Part shown: piece by piece, positions 27,432 to 36,314 of the stretch
Layout of the letters: each line of letters opens with the position of its first letter
How positions within the stretch are numbered: the stretch's first letter is position 1
From: Pseudomonas fulva
Lineage (GTDB): Bacteria; Pseudomonadota; Gammaproteobacteria; Pseudomonadales; Pseudomonadaceae
Length of the DNA stretch: 64,000 nt
Assembly: GCF_015680705.1 (NCBI RefSeq)
Contig: NZ_JADNYP010000010.1
Location: 62,001-126,000 of the forward strand
Direction of reading: 5' to 3'
The notes under the pieces: generated by a model
What the model saw: the letters and a program-made list of their open reading frames with translations, nothing else
Databases searched by the model: none
Told to the model about the DNA's origin: nothing
Position numbers and translations under genes: made by a program

Positions 27432-30431
27432 ATGACGCCACTGCAAAGCCTCGAAGCGCTCGACCTACAAGCGGCCACGCTGTTGGAACTGCCAGCCGGC
27501 ATCGAACAGTCGCTGGATCTGCATGTGCAACAGGTGCTCTCCAGGCCCGAGCTGAAAGCGGCCGATCTGCTGCTCGATGGCCAGAGCCTGCTGACAAGGG
27601 TCGGCCAGCGCCTGGCTGGCGAGCAGCCTTTCACCGCGCCTGCCGCTGGCCAGGTAGCGCGGGAACGGATCAGCCTGCCGGCCGGCTTCGCCCAAGCCAT
27701 CGAAAGATTTTGCCAGCAGGCGAGGCAGACCTATCATCGCCGTTTCGTCGACTACTGGCTGGAGCGCGACAGCCGTGGCCTGACCCGACGCTCGCGCCTG
27801 GTCGTGCTGCGGCGCGAGCAGCTGGATGCGGAAATCCGCCTGCGCCTGTTCGACCAGACGCTGGAGCAGGCGGAGGCCGAACTGCTGCGCATTTGCATCG
27901 AACGTGGCCAGCCCTGGCAGCGGCAACACCTGCCGAGCGACGCGCGACCCCAGGTGTACCGACCCTTGCTCGACGGCAGCGACCCCAGCTGGCGCTTGTA
28001 CCTGCCTGGTTCGCTGGTGCTGGTGGAGCGGGGCCCCGAAGGGCGTATGGTCGAGCCCGGGGAACCGGTCGGCAAGGCCCTGCTGTGCAGCCTTGCCCAT
28101 GGTATCGAAGCCTTCGCCAGCCTTGCCGACTTGCATCTGGAACTCTGCGAACGCCTGGAGGACCCGCTCCAGAGTCGCCCGCTGGTCGAATTGCTGGTCG
28201 ACCCGCAAGCCCAGCGCCGAGCCTGCCAGGCCGAACGCCTGCGCTACGACTGGTATACCGATGACTTCGTGCACGCCCAGGTCGATGCGGTGCGCAACGC
28301 CCATCGTCACAGGCTCGCGCTAGCCTGGCAGCAAGCCTGGAACAGCGGCCTGCAAGCGGATATCCCGGCCTTCGATGCGGCCCTGCAGGCGCAGCTCCAG
28401 CTCGACCAGGTGTTTTCCAGCAAAGGCGCGCTGGCGACTCGCTATGCACTGCTGCTGGAAAAACACCTCCCTGCCTGGCTGCGCAACGCGTCCCAGCAAG
28501 CCTTGAGCCATATCATGCAAACGTTGCAGGAACTGGTCGTCGCCATCGAGCAGGCCGCGGCGCCTGGAATTCCTACACTCGAAGAGTTTCACCAGCGTAA
28601 CCGCCTGCTGGACTGGACCCGCCAACGTCTGCAAGCGCGCCTGCTCCATGCCACGGGCCTGGAGCTCGACGTACGACAGCTGCGCCTTAGCGTCACCATG
28701 GCCAGGCAGGTCGGTCCGGTCTTCAATCCCCTGATGCCGAGCAGCTACATACCGATAGCCAATCGGCCCCAGGTCGGCGACACCATCGAACTGGTCCCGG
28801 TCACCTACAAGCTCGAGGAACTGGCCCTGCTGAACATCGCCTGGTTCGATACCGACTACTGGCTGACGGCCCGGCTACATCGCGCCGACGGCCGCCCGGC
28901 TCCTGCGGGGCTCGATGCAGCACTGGTCAAGCGCCTGATCCGCGAGCTCAATGCCGGCAACAGTTATCCGGCCTTCCTGCGCTGGCACCTGCTCGAGTCC
29001 GCCAACGGCAAATGGCGGCAATGGGCCCATGGCCGGATCAATCGCGCACGCATGCGCAGCGAAGCGGCAAAGGCCCTGCATGCCGGCCATTATCTGGAGA
29101 CTTGGCCAGGGCAAGGCTATGCCTGGACCCGCAGCGTGCTCGACTACCCGGACAATGCGCACCGACCATTGGTCGAAGGACGACGGATCGTCGTCAGCCA
29201 GCTACTGGTCGATGGCCACACCCTCCAAGGTGTACTGCTGGTCAGCTCCCTGGATTCGAGCCCCTACTTCCTGCTCTACGCGGCAAATGCGCCAGACAGC
29301 CGTCCCTGGCGCCATTACCGCAACCCCAGGCATCTGCTGCGCGCCTTGCGCGAAAGCGTCGAATTGCGCCGCTACGTCAAGGAGCGCCTGCCGCTGCTAC
29401 CCGAACAGCAGGTCGAAAGGCTGCTGACCAGAGGGCGCCTGGCCGCACACCTGCAACGCCCCTTGATCGCAGGCAATCTGTTCGATGCCTGCTACCTGGC
29501 ACAGGTTCAGGCGTTGCTGGAAAAGGTCGATGCCAGTAGCAATACGAGCCTGGAACTGCTTGGCGAAACGGCCCTGCAGACGTTCTGGATACTGCTGGAC
29601 CTGGTCAGCGTGTGGCTGCCGCAACGCACCCTGGCCGCTCTGGCGTTCGGCAGGGCGGCTGTCGCCACGCTCGACAGCCTCGAGGAGCTGCAAGAGGATG
29701 ATCGCCTGGGCGCGCTTTCCCAAGCCATCGAGGCTCTGGCCCATGCCGCCGATGGCGTCGGTACCATCGCCGGCTCGGCGATCACTCGCAAGGCCATACG
29801 CCATATGCCGCCCAACCCGCCGGGTTCGCTGCCCAATCATTACCAGGTGGCTCCGGAAGTCGGCAAGCTGCGCTATCGCCTGGGTGGTCTTCATGGCGAG
29901 GGCGTCTACGAGATGCCGTCGCCGTACCAGGGGCTCTCCCACTACTACATCAAGGACAACGCCGAACGTTTCTACCAGGTCCGCTTCGACGGACGTCGCT
30001 GGCGAGCGGTCGATCCCCAGCAACCGGACGCCTACTTGCAGGTACCGATCAAGCGCCGCGCCGATGGCAACTGGATCGTCGACTCGCCGGTGCTGTGGTA
30101 CGACGGTCTGCCGGACCTCGCCCAACTGCTCGACGACTGTGCACTGACCGAACCGGCAAGCGGCACGCCATCAGCCGATGGCAACGGGCTTTACCGCTAC
30201 GCCAACCAGCTGTACCTGCAAGCCGGCAAACGTCGGGTAGGCTTGCGCAAGCACCTGCTAGCAAACCACTATCACTTGCTGATACCCGCGCAACGCCCCG
30301 ATGCGACAGTCGCCTGGGCCGTCTTGCGCTGGCAGGAGCGTGAATGGCGGATACGCGTGCGCCAGGCCGGACGCAGCAGCGACTGGCTGGCGCTGCCTGA
30401 AGACTATCAGCCCAACCTTGGCAACAGCTGA
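27432..30431 (+). CDS. Large toxin-like protein (DUF6543 / dermonecrotic-toxin-like)
   Basis: A 999-residue protein of unknown function. It resembles, by style, the large Pseudomonas proteins annotated as dermonecrotic-toxin-like (DUF6543): a helical N-terminal half with many R/Q/L residues, a mixed central part (GNSYPAFLRWHLLESANGKW; HYLETWPGQGYAWTRSVLDY), and a hydrophobic stretch near 715-745 (TFWILLDLVSVWLP, TLAALAFGRAA). Two similar beta-rich modules follow at the C-terminus (YIKDNAERFYQVRFDGRRW near 836 and GLYRYANQLYLQAGKRR near 920). There are no leucine-rich repeats, no NEL ligase domain and no signal peptide, so it may be a short form or need a secretion system. Its ribosome site is weak. 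It sits alone between an exonuclease gene and the LPS operon. Confidence 0.75.
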   Translation: MTPLQSLEALDLQAATLLELPAGIEQSLDLHVQQVLSRPELKAADLLLDGQSLLTRVGQRLAGEQPFTAPAAGQVARERISLPAGFAQAIERFCQQARQTYHRRFVDYWLERDSRGLTRRSRLVVLRREQLDAEIRLRLFDQTLEQAEAELLRICIERGQPWQRQHLPSDARPQVYRPLLDGSDPSWRLYLPGSLVLVERGPEGRMVEPGEPVGKALLCSLAHGIEAFASLADLHLELCERLEDPLQSRPLVELLVDPQAQRRACQAERLRYDWYTDDFVHAQVDAVRNAHRHRLALAWQQAWNSGLQADIPAFDAALQAQLQLDQVFSSKGALATRYALLLEKHLPAWLRNASQQALSHIMQTLQELVVAIEQAAAPGIPTLEEFHQRNRLLDWTRQRLQARLLHATGLELDVRQLRLSVTMARQVGPVFNPLMPSSYIPIANRPQVGDTIELVPVTYKLEELALLNIAWFDTDYWLTARLHRADGRPAPAGLDAALVKRLIRELNAGNSYPAFLRWHLLESANGKWRQWAHGRINRARMRSEAAKALHAGHYLETWPGQGYAWTRSVLDYPDNAHRPLVEGRRIVVSQLLVDGHTLQGVLLVSSLDSSPYFLLYAANAPDSRPWRHYRNPRHLLRALRESVELRRYVKERLPLLPEQQVERLLTRGRLAAHLQRPLIAGNLFDACYLAQVQALLEKVDASSNTSLELLGETALQTFWILLDLVSVWLPQRTLAALAFGRAAVATLDSLEELQEDDRLGALSQAIEALAHAADGVGTIAGSAITRKAIRHMPPNPPGSLPNHYQVAPEVGKLRYRLGGLHGEGVYEMPSPYQGLSHYYIKDNAERFYQVRFDGRRWRAVDPQQPDAYLQVPIKRRADGNWIVDSPVLWYDGLPDLAQLLDDCALTEPASGTPSADGNGLYRYANQLYLQAGKRRVGLRKHLLANHYHLLIPAQRPDATVAWAVLRWQEREWRIRVRQAGRSSDWLALPEDYQPNLGNS

Positions 30432-31846
30432 TCCAGGCGCTGGTGCAGGACGCTCTCACTCGGCCAGTTGCGCAGCAGGCGTGCCCGGTCGCGGGCATAG
30501 GCCGGTGCGAAGCTGAGCTGAGTGCCGTGCTGGCTCATCGCGTCGAGATCTATCAGCGACCATTGGTCCTCCTGCCAGAACAGGTTGTGACCCTTGAAGT
30601 CGCCATGGCTGATGCGCTCGTGGATCAGCCGCTCCATCAGCCGGACCAGCGCCTGCAACTGCTGCTCGGGTACCTCGCCGCTGTCGAGGTATGGCGCGAA
30701 GCTTTCGATCAGATCCGGCCCGTCGGCGTGCTCGGTCACCAGGTAGGCGCGACCACGCAAGCCGACGACCCGCTGCTCGAGCACGGCCAGCGGCATGGGC
30801 GTGGCGATTCCGAGAAACGCCAGGCGGTGCCCCTCGATCCACGAGTGCCAGGCCCGGCTCGGACGCCAGAAGCGCTTGAGCCAGTGCGCGGCGTCCTTGA
30901 TGTTGTAGCGCTTGATCACCAACCGGCGACCGGCGACTTCGACGCAGGCGACACTGGCCGCGCCACCCGTCTTGTATAGATGGCCCTGCTCGATCAGCTC
31001 GTCGGCCTGCTCCAGGACTGGCAGCATTGCCTGCGCCTCGCCGCGCACGATCGCGCGCAGGCCGGACAGGCCACGTTCGACGCTGAATAGCGTGCAATCG
31101 CGTCCGGCCTTGTCGAGATAGTCCTTCAGGCGCCAGGTACGTACCTTGTCCACCTGCTTCTGCAAGGCCTCCATGGGTAGCGCATGCTCGGCGTTGGCCA
31201 GCAGGTAATGCACCAGCAGCTCCTCGATGAACGGCTCCAGAGGCTTGGGCAGCTGGGCGAAGAAGACCCCGAGGTTTTCCAGCACGCGCTGACGGGAAAG
31301 CGGCTGGCCAGGCGTCTCGGCCCTAATGCCCGCGCCATCGATGAGGTAAAGCTGGTCGCCTTGGCGGAGCAGGTTGTCCAGGTGCAGGTCCTCCTGCCAG
31401 AGGCCCTTGGCATGCAAGTGCGCGACGGCCTCCAGGGCTTGGCCGAGCACTTGCTGCTGTGCTTCGGCCAGAGGTGGCAGCGACTCGACTTCGGCCCAGG
31501 CGGCGCCCAGGCTCTGGGCATTCTCCAGGTATTCGAACAGCAGCCAGCCGCCCTCGCCTTCCACCAGGCCATCGGCGAGCAACCTCGGCGTGGTCAGGCC
31601 CTGGGTAGCCAGCAGGCGTACCCCGTCGAGCTCGCGCTGGAAGTGGCGCGCGGCGCTGCTGCCCACCAACAGCTTGGCCAGCACCGGGGTCCCGCGCCAG
31701 ATCCCCGCGCCGACATAACGCTGCCCCGGCAGTACACGCAGCAGGTTGAGCAGTTGCAAGTCGGCGCTGCCAGCGGCATCGGCCAGGGTCAGCGACAACG
31801 GCACGTCGGGATTGCGCCCGGCGTTCTTCAGATCAGGCAGACGCAT
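30407..31846 (-). CDS. LPS-core-linked double kinase-like protein
   Basis: A 479-residue protein with two kinase-like lobes in tandem. The first has the catalytic loop GLWQEDLHLDNLL and metal site YLIDGAG (about residues 150-173). The second has ISHGDFKGHNLFWQ and LIDLDAM (about 415-440). It belongs to the InaA/WaaP group and is last in the waa operon, where P. aeruginosa has PA5006 in the same place. It probably helps phosphorylate the LPS inner core or a linked lipid. It overlaps the preceding kinase gene by one base and its 3' end overlaps the convergent toxin-like gene by 25 bp. Confidence 0.85.
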   Translation of the reverse strand: MRLPDLKNAGRNPDVPLSLTLADAAGSADLQLLNLLRVLPGQRYVGAGIWRGTPVLAKLLVGSSAARHFQRELDGVRLLATQGLTTPRLLADGLVEGEGGWLLFEYLENAQSLGAAWAEVESLPPLAEAQQQVLGQALEAVAHLHAKGLWQEDLHLDNLLRQGDQLYLIDGAGIRAETPGQPLSRQRVLENLGVFFAQLPKPLEPFIEELLVHYLLANAEHALPMEALQKQVDKVRTWRLKDYLDKAGRDCTLFSVERGLSGLRAIVRGEAQAMLPVLEQADELIEQGHLYKTGGAASVACVEVAGRRLVIKRYNIKDAAHWLKRFWRPSRAWHSWIEGHRLAFLGIATPMPLAVLEQRVVGLRGRAYLVTEHADGPDLIESFAPYLDSGEVPEQQLQALVRLMERLIHERISHGDFKGHNLFWQEDQWSLIDLDAMSQHGTQLSFAPAYARDRARLLRNWPSESVLHQRLDQLLPRLG

Positions 31847-32598
31847 CAGCGAGCCTCCTTGTCACGGCGCCGGCTCGCCAGGCGTTGCTGCCAGGTCTCG
31901 ACCAGCGCACTGTCTGCCGGCTGCCCGAGATAGGCAGCCAGCAACGTACGGACATCCGCGGCCTGCCAGGCCGGAGCCCGACGCAGCAGCGGTTCCAGGT
32001 CCTTCAAGCGGTCGCGCATGCCGAACAGCAGCGGCCGGGTCTTTTCCAGGTCAATCAGCTGCGCCTGCCAACCATCGCTGCGCGCACGCAGGAAGATGTG
32101 CTTGGGGTAGAAACAGCCGTGCAGCTGGCCGGCTGCGTGCAAGGTCCTGGCCAGGCCACCACAGGCCTGGACGATCCCCTGGCGGCGCACGGGATCGAGC
32201 TGGGGCCAGCGTTCGAGCAGGCTGTCCAGGTCGTTCCAGTCGTCCAGCGCGCGGGTCATGAGGATGGCCCGGTGCTCTCCCCTGGCCTTGCGTTCGCCGT
32301 AGAACACTGCCTGCAAGGCGGGTATGCGCAGCTTCTGGTAACGGCTGATGTTGCGGAACTCGCGTGCCAGGGTCGGCTCGCCGAGCGGCCGGTGCAGGGT
32401 CCGGGTCAGGTAGTTGGCTTGCCGCTTGAGGTAGTAGCCCTTGCCCTCCAGCTCCAGTCGATAGACGCTGCTCCAGCCCCCGCGGCCGGTGTTGGGCTCG
32501 TCGACGGCGTCGAGCTGCAGCGCCCAGAGCGCTTCGAAATCGTCCAGGCCATGGCGTTGCAGCAAGGCCATTTCGGCGTTGGCCAGGTAATCGGTCAT
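31846..32598 (-). CDS. LPS core heptose kinase-like protein (PA5007 type)
   Basis: A 250-residue InaA/WaaP-like kinase. The loop LHGCFYPKHIFLR (about 159-171) and LIDLEKTRPLLF replace the usual HGDFH-N and D-E-K motifs. GGWSSVYRLELEGKGYYLKRQ holds the ATP-binding lysine. ATG 32598 overlaps the upstream kinase stop by 4 bp (ATGA) and lies in a fully packed operon. The long frame up to 33363 is only a read of its neighbour in another phase. It is likely cytoplasmic or at the inner membrane, acting on LPS core heptose. Confidence 0.88.
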   Translation of the reverse strand: MTDYLANAEMALLQRHGLDDFEALWALQLDAVDEPNTGRGGWSSVYRLELEGKGYYLKRQANYLTRTLHRPLGEPTLAREFRNISRYQKLRIPALQAVFYGERKARGEHRAILMTRALDDWNDLDSLLERWPQLDPVRRQGIVQACGGLARTLHAAGQLHGCFYPKHIFLRARSDGWQAQLIDLEKTRPLLFGMRDRLKDLEPLLRRAPAWQAADVRTLLAAYLGQPADSALVETWQQRLASRRRDKEAR

Positions 32599-33329
32599 TC
32601 CCGTCCCTCGAAGAAACCCACCACCCGACGCACGCGGCGCTTGTCCGCTGCATTGAGCCGCTCGTGCCCACGATACTGCAGGTAGAAGCGAAGGCGCTGG
32701 GTCGCGGAAAGATGGTATTTGGCCACCTTGTCCAGGCAGGCCAGGTCCTTGATGACCCGATGGCGCAGCATGAAACCGCGCCAGAAATCGCCGGTCGGAC
32801 AGTCGATGAAGTAGATCGTCGCCTGGTCGTCGACCAGCAGGTTGCGCCACTTCAGGTCGTTGTGGGTGAAATGATGTTTGTGCATGGTCCGGGTATGCCG
32901 TGCCAGCTGGCGGCTGACATGGTCTACCCAGGCGCGGTCGAGCAGCCGCGGGTCGTGGCGCTCGGCCAGGACCGACAAATCCTCGGTACCTGGCAATTCC
33001 CGGGTGACCATCGCTCCGCGACCGAATGCCAGGCCCTTGCGCTCCAGGCCCCAGGCGATCACTTCGGCGGTGGGAATGCCCCACTTGGCGAACTGCTTGA
33101 GGTTCTGCCACTCGGCCTTGATCCGTGGCCGGCCCAGGTAGCGGCGCAGCCCCTTGCCGGCGCCGGTGTAGCGCTTGACGTAGTAGTGGACCCCGTCTCG
33201 CTGGACGCGGATCACCTCGCTCAGCGGGTCGCGGGTCAGGTGCTCGCCGCGCAGGGCGAATACCGCGTCGATGCTGCCAAAGTCGGCCGCCAGGGCCTGG
33301 TAGCCCGGCGCCAGTGTCCAACCTGCCAT
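32595..33329 (-). CDS. LPS core kinase-like protein (PA5008 type)
   Basis: A 244-residue kinase of the WaaP/Kdo-kinase group. Visible motifs are GVHYYVKRYTGAGKGLRRYL with the ATP lysine, the catalytic loop HHFTHNDLKWRNLLV (about 158-172) and the magnesium site IYFIDCPTGDF. It begins on the last base of waaP (TGATG) and overlaps the next kinase gene by 4 bp. It is an accessory core phosphorylation enzyme by position and family. Confidence 0.88.
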   Translation of the reverse strand: MAGWTLAPGYQALAADFGSIDAVFALRGEHLTRDPLSEVIRVQRDGVHYYVKRYTGAGKGLRRYLGRPRIKAEWQNLKQFAKWGIPTAEVIAWGLERKGLAFGRGAMVTRELPGTEDLSVLAERHDPRLLDRAWVDHVSRQLARHTRTMHKHHFTHNDLKWRNLLVDDQATIYFIDCPTGDFWRGFMLRHRVIKDLACLDKVAKYHLSATQRLRFYLQYRGHERLNAADKRRVRRVVGFFEGRE

Positions 33330-34135
33330 CAGAGCGCGTCTCCATAGCGTTGCTTGCGCGCATAGAGTTTGCGTGCTTTGCCCTCCAGTGCGGCGAGCAG
33401 GGGCGCCTCGTCGGCCAGGACCTGGCGCAGCGGGCGCTGGAAGTAGCCGCGCAGGAAGCGCAACTTGTCGCGCCGCGTGAGCCCGATGTCCAGGGCGGAG
33501 AAGTACAGCGCTGCCAGGTCCTTGTCGCGCCAGCGCCGGGTGATGGCCGGCCGGGTCTGGGCGCGATGCAGGTCGATCAGCGACAGCTTCAGGTCATTGG
33601 CGGTCACTGGACGGTCGGTGTGCAGCAGGAAGTGGCAGATGTAGCAGTCGCGGTGGTTGACGCCAGCGCGGTGCATGGTCCCGGTCATTCTGGCCACTTC
33701 GTCGATCAATGCCCGCTTGAGGCGTGGCTGGGGCGGCTGGCGCAGCCAGTCGAGACTGAAGTCCTCGAGGCTGATGGTCGGCGCCAGTTCTTCGGTCACG
33801 ATGAACGAATGCTGTGTCGCCGGGTTGCTGCCGCGCTCGCCATAGGCCACGGCGGTCATGGTCGGCACGCCTGCCTGGTGCAGGCGCTCGATGGCACGCC
33901 ACTCCTGGCCGGCGCCAAGCACCGGCAGCTTGGCGCTGAACAGGTTCTTGAAGATTTCGCCCCAGCCGATGCCGCGATGGATCTTGACGAAGTAGCCCTT
34001 GCCGGCGACTTCGGTACGCAGCGTGCGCCGCCCTTCCAGCTCGCGGTACACCTGGCCCTGCAGGCTCTCGACGGCTTCGAAAGGGTCACGCCTGGCCCAC
34101 AGGCGCTTGAACGGTTCGGCCAGTTTCAGTTTCAT
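33329..34135 (-). CDS. waaP: LPS core heptose(I) kinase WaaP
   Basis: WaaP phosphorylates the first heptose of the LPS inner core and is essential in P. aeruginosa. The 268-residue length equals that of P. aeruginosa WaaP. The catalytic motif HRDCYICHFLLH places the aspartate at D163, the known catalytic residue, and GKGYFVKIHRGIGWGEIFKNL carries the ATP lysine. ATG at 34135 overlaps the waaG end; the frame to 34351 lies inside waaG. Part of the coupled waaF-C-G-P operon. Confidence 0.95.
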   Translation of the reverse strand: MKLKLAEPFKRLWARRDPFEAVESLQGQVYRELEGRRTLRTEVAGKGYFVKIHRGIGWGEIFKNLFSAKLPVLGAGQEWRAIERLHQAGVPTMTAVAYGERGSNPATQHSFIVTEELAPTISLEDFSLDWLRQPPQPRLKRALIDEVARMTGTMHRAGVNHRDCYICHFLLHTDRPVTANDLKLSLIDLHRAQTRPAITRRWRDKDLAALYFSALDIGLTRRDKLRFLRGYFQRPLRQVLADEAPLLAALEGKARKLYARKQRYGDAL

Positions 34136-35256
34136 GAGGGCTCCTGGCCGACGATCACGTCGGCGGCACGCTGGGGCATGCTGTAGAGATCGGCCACCTC
34201 GGCGAAGGCCAGACCGTTGCGCGACCACATGGCACGGGCCTGGTCGTCCTCGAGCATGCGCCGCAGGCAAGCGTCGAGCTGCGACTGTTCGAACGGATCG
34301 TCCAGCACCAGGCCGCTGTCGGCCTCGGCGATGTAATGGGCGTAACCGCACACCTTCGATACCAGCACCGGCAGCCCGGCGACCAGCGCCTCGAGCAGCA
34401 CGGTTCCGGTGTTTTCGTTGTAGGCCGGATGGATCAACAGGTCGGCGCCGAGCAAAAAGCGCGGGATGTCGCTGCGACCCTTGAGGAACTGCACATGCTC
34501 GCCGAGACCGAGGCCAGCGCTCTGCAACTGGAACACCTTGGGATCGTCCTGGCCGATCACCATCAGCCGGGTACGCTTGCGCAATGCCGGCGGCAGGGCG
34601 GCCAGGGCCTTGAGGCTGCGGTCGACGCCCTTGGTCTTGAAGCCGGAACCGATCTGCACCACCAGCAGGTCATCTTCGCCCAGGCCGAACTCCCGACGGA
34701 ACCCGTCACGCACGCAGTCGGCATTGGCCGGGCGTCGACGGTCCGGGGAGATGCCCGGCGGCAACAGGTGGAAGCGTTCCAGGGGCGTGGCGTAGTGCTT
34801 GATGAACAGCGGTTGCTGCACCTCGGAAATCATCAGTATCTCGGTCCCGGCATCCGCGGCGAACACGGCCCGCTCGTAGTCGGCGAAGTGCCGATAGCGG
34901 CCCCAGCGGCGATACAAGCCACCGCGCAGGGTCTGGGCCTTGTCCTCGAAGCAGCCGTCGGCGGCGTAGTAGACGTCCAGCCCTGGCATCTTGTTGAAGC
35001 CGATCAGCCGGTCGACCGGTCGTCGGGCAAGGTCGGCGGCCATCCAGGCACTGAGCTTCTCGTTGCGCCGGTGGTTGAACAGTGCTTTGACCGGAGCGAT
35101 GAGCACCTCGAAGCCCGGCGGCACCTCGCCTTCCCAGATCAGCGTATAGACACGGATCTGATGGCCGCGCTGCTGGCACTCCAGGGCGATGCGCATGAAA
35201 TCGCGCTGCAGGCCGCCAAATGGAAAATACTTGTAGAGCACGAAAGCCAGTTGCAT
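34132..35256 (-). CDS. waaG: LPS core glucosyltransferase WaaG
   Basis: A GT4-family glycosyltransferase (GT-B fold, 374 residues) that adds the first hexose of the outer core to heptose II. The N-terminal FVLYKYFPFGGLQRDFMRI loop, the VVQIGSGFKTKGVDRSLKAL start of the C-terminal domain, and the nucleotide-sugar motif HPAYNENTGTVLLEALVAGLP (E-x7-E type) are visible. ATG 35256 overlaps the waaC stop by one base (TGATG); a TTG one codon upstream is less likely. Cytoplasmic face of the inner membrane. Confidence 0.94.
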   Translation of the reverse strand: MQLAFVLYKYFPFGGLQRDFMRIALECQQRGHQIRVYTLIWEGEVPPGFEVLIAPVKALFNHRRNEKLSAWMAADLARRPVDRLIGFNKMPGLDVYYAADGCFEDKAQTLRGGLYRRWGRYRHFADYERAVFAADAGTEILMISEVQQPLFIKHYATPLERFHLLPPGISPDRRRPANADCVRDGFRREFGLGEDDLLVVQIGSGFKTKGVDRSLKALAALPPALRKRTRLMVIGQDDPKVFQLQSAGLGLGEHVQFLKGRSDIPRFLLGADLLIHPAYNENTGTVLLEALVAGLPVLVSKVCGYAHYIAEADSGLVLDDPFEQSQLDACLRRMLEDDQARAMWSRNGLAFAEVADLYSMPQRAADVIVGQEPS

Positions 35257-36314
35257 CAACGAACATCCTCAGCCAGCAGCAGCGCGCCCAGGCGGCTCGC
35301 CACACGCTCGGGGTCCAGGCGAGTGAAGCACAGCGGCCACTCGCGCTCGACATCGAACCGGCGCACGTCTTCGGCGCTCGGCTTGTAGGTGCATTTTCTC
35401 TGCATGCATGGGGCGCAGGGCCAGTCGCTGGCCAGGTGGACCTGGGCACGTCCGTAGGCACCCGTCAGCCCGGGGTTGGTCGGCCCGAACAACGACAGGG
35501 TCGGCACATCCAGCGCGGCGGCCAGGTGGCCCAGGCCAGTATCGACCGCCACGCAAGCCTTGGCCCCCGCCAGCACCCGGGCGACACCGGCAAGGTTCAG
35601 CTTCGGCAGCACCTGGCAGTGCTTCAGCCCCTGGGCGATGCGCTCGGCGCGCGCCTGCTCGGCCGGGCTGCCCCACGGCAGGCAGACCTGCAGGCCCATC
35701 CGTGCCAGGCGCTCGGCCAGTGCGCGCCAATAGACTTCGGGCCAATGCTTGGTCGCCCAGGTCGTGCCATGCAGCAACACCACGTAGGGGGCGGTCGGCG
35801 CCAGTTGCAGCCGCCCCAGGTCCAGGCCATACCGGCCCAGCCCCTCCGGCAGGTCATAGGCCAAGGCCATGGCGAACAGCTGGCGCACCCGCTCGACCGC
35901 ATGCTGGCCGAGGGCGACCGACAGCCGACGGTCGTAGAAACGGCTGGCCCAGCCCTCGCGCGCCGAATAACGATCCAGCCCGGCCACCGGGGCCTTGACG
36001 TAGCGGGTCAGCCAGGCCGACTTGAGCAGCCCCTGGGCATCGATGACCAGGTCATAGTCGACCTCGCGCAAGCGCTTCTTGAATCGTTGCCATTCACCAC
36101 TGCGCCAGGCCTGCCAGGGATGCTTGCGCCAACGCCGGATGTTCACCGGGATGACCCGGTCGACCGCCGGATGCCAGGCGGGAATCTCGGCAAAGCCTTC
36201 TTCCACGACCCAGTCGAAGCGGATACCGGGCAGCGCATGGGCGGCATCGGTCAGCGCCGGCAAGGTATGGATGACGTCCCCAAGCGATGAGGTCTTGATG
36301 ATCAATACCCGCAC
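35256..36314 (-). CDS. waaC: LPS heptosyltransferase I WaaC
   Basis: Transfers the first L-glycero-D-manno-heptose to Kdo. A GT9 enzyme of 352 residues with the N-terminal MRVLIIKTSSLGDVIHTLPA, the acceptor-side DAQGLLKSAW and the donor-binding LHGTTWATKHWPEVYW and DTGLGHLAAAL motifs. It starts directly after the waaF stop with no gap. Confidence 0.96.
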   Translation of the reverse strand: MRVLIIKTSSLGDVIHTLPALTDAAHALPGIRFDWVVEEGFAEIPAWHPAVDRVIPVNIRRWRKHPWQAWRSGEWQRFKKRLREVDYDLVIDAQGLLKSAWLTRYVKAPVAGLDRYSAREGWASRFYDRRLSVALGQHAVERVRQLFAMALAYDLPEGLGRYGLDLGRLQLAPTAPYVVLLHGTTWATKHWPEVYWRALAERLARMGLQVCLPWGSPAEQARAERIAQGLKHCQVLPKLNLAGVARVLAGAKACVAVDTGLGHLAAALDVPTLSLFGPTNPGLTGAYGRAQVHLASDWPCAPCMQRKCTYKPSAEDVRRFDVEREWPLCFTRLDPERVASRLGALLLAEDVR

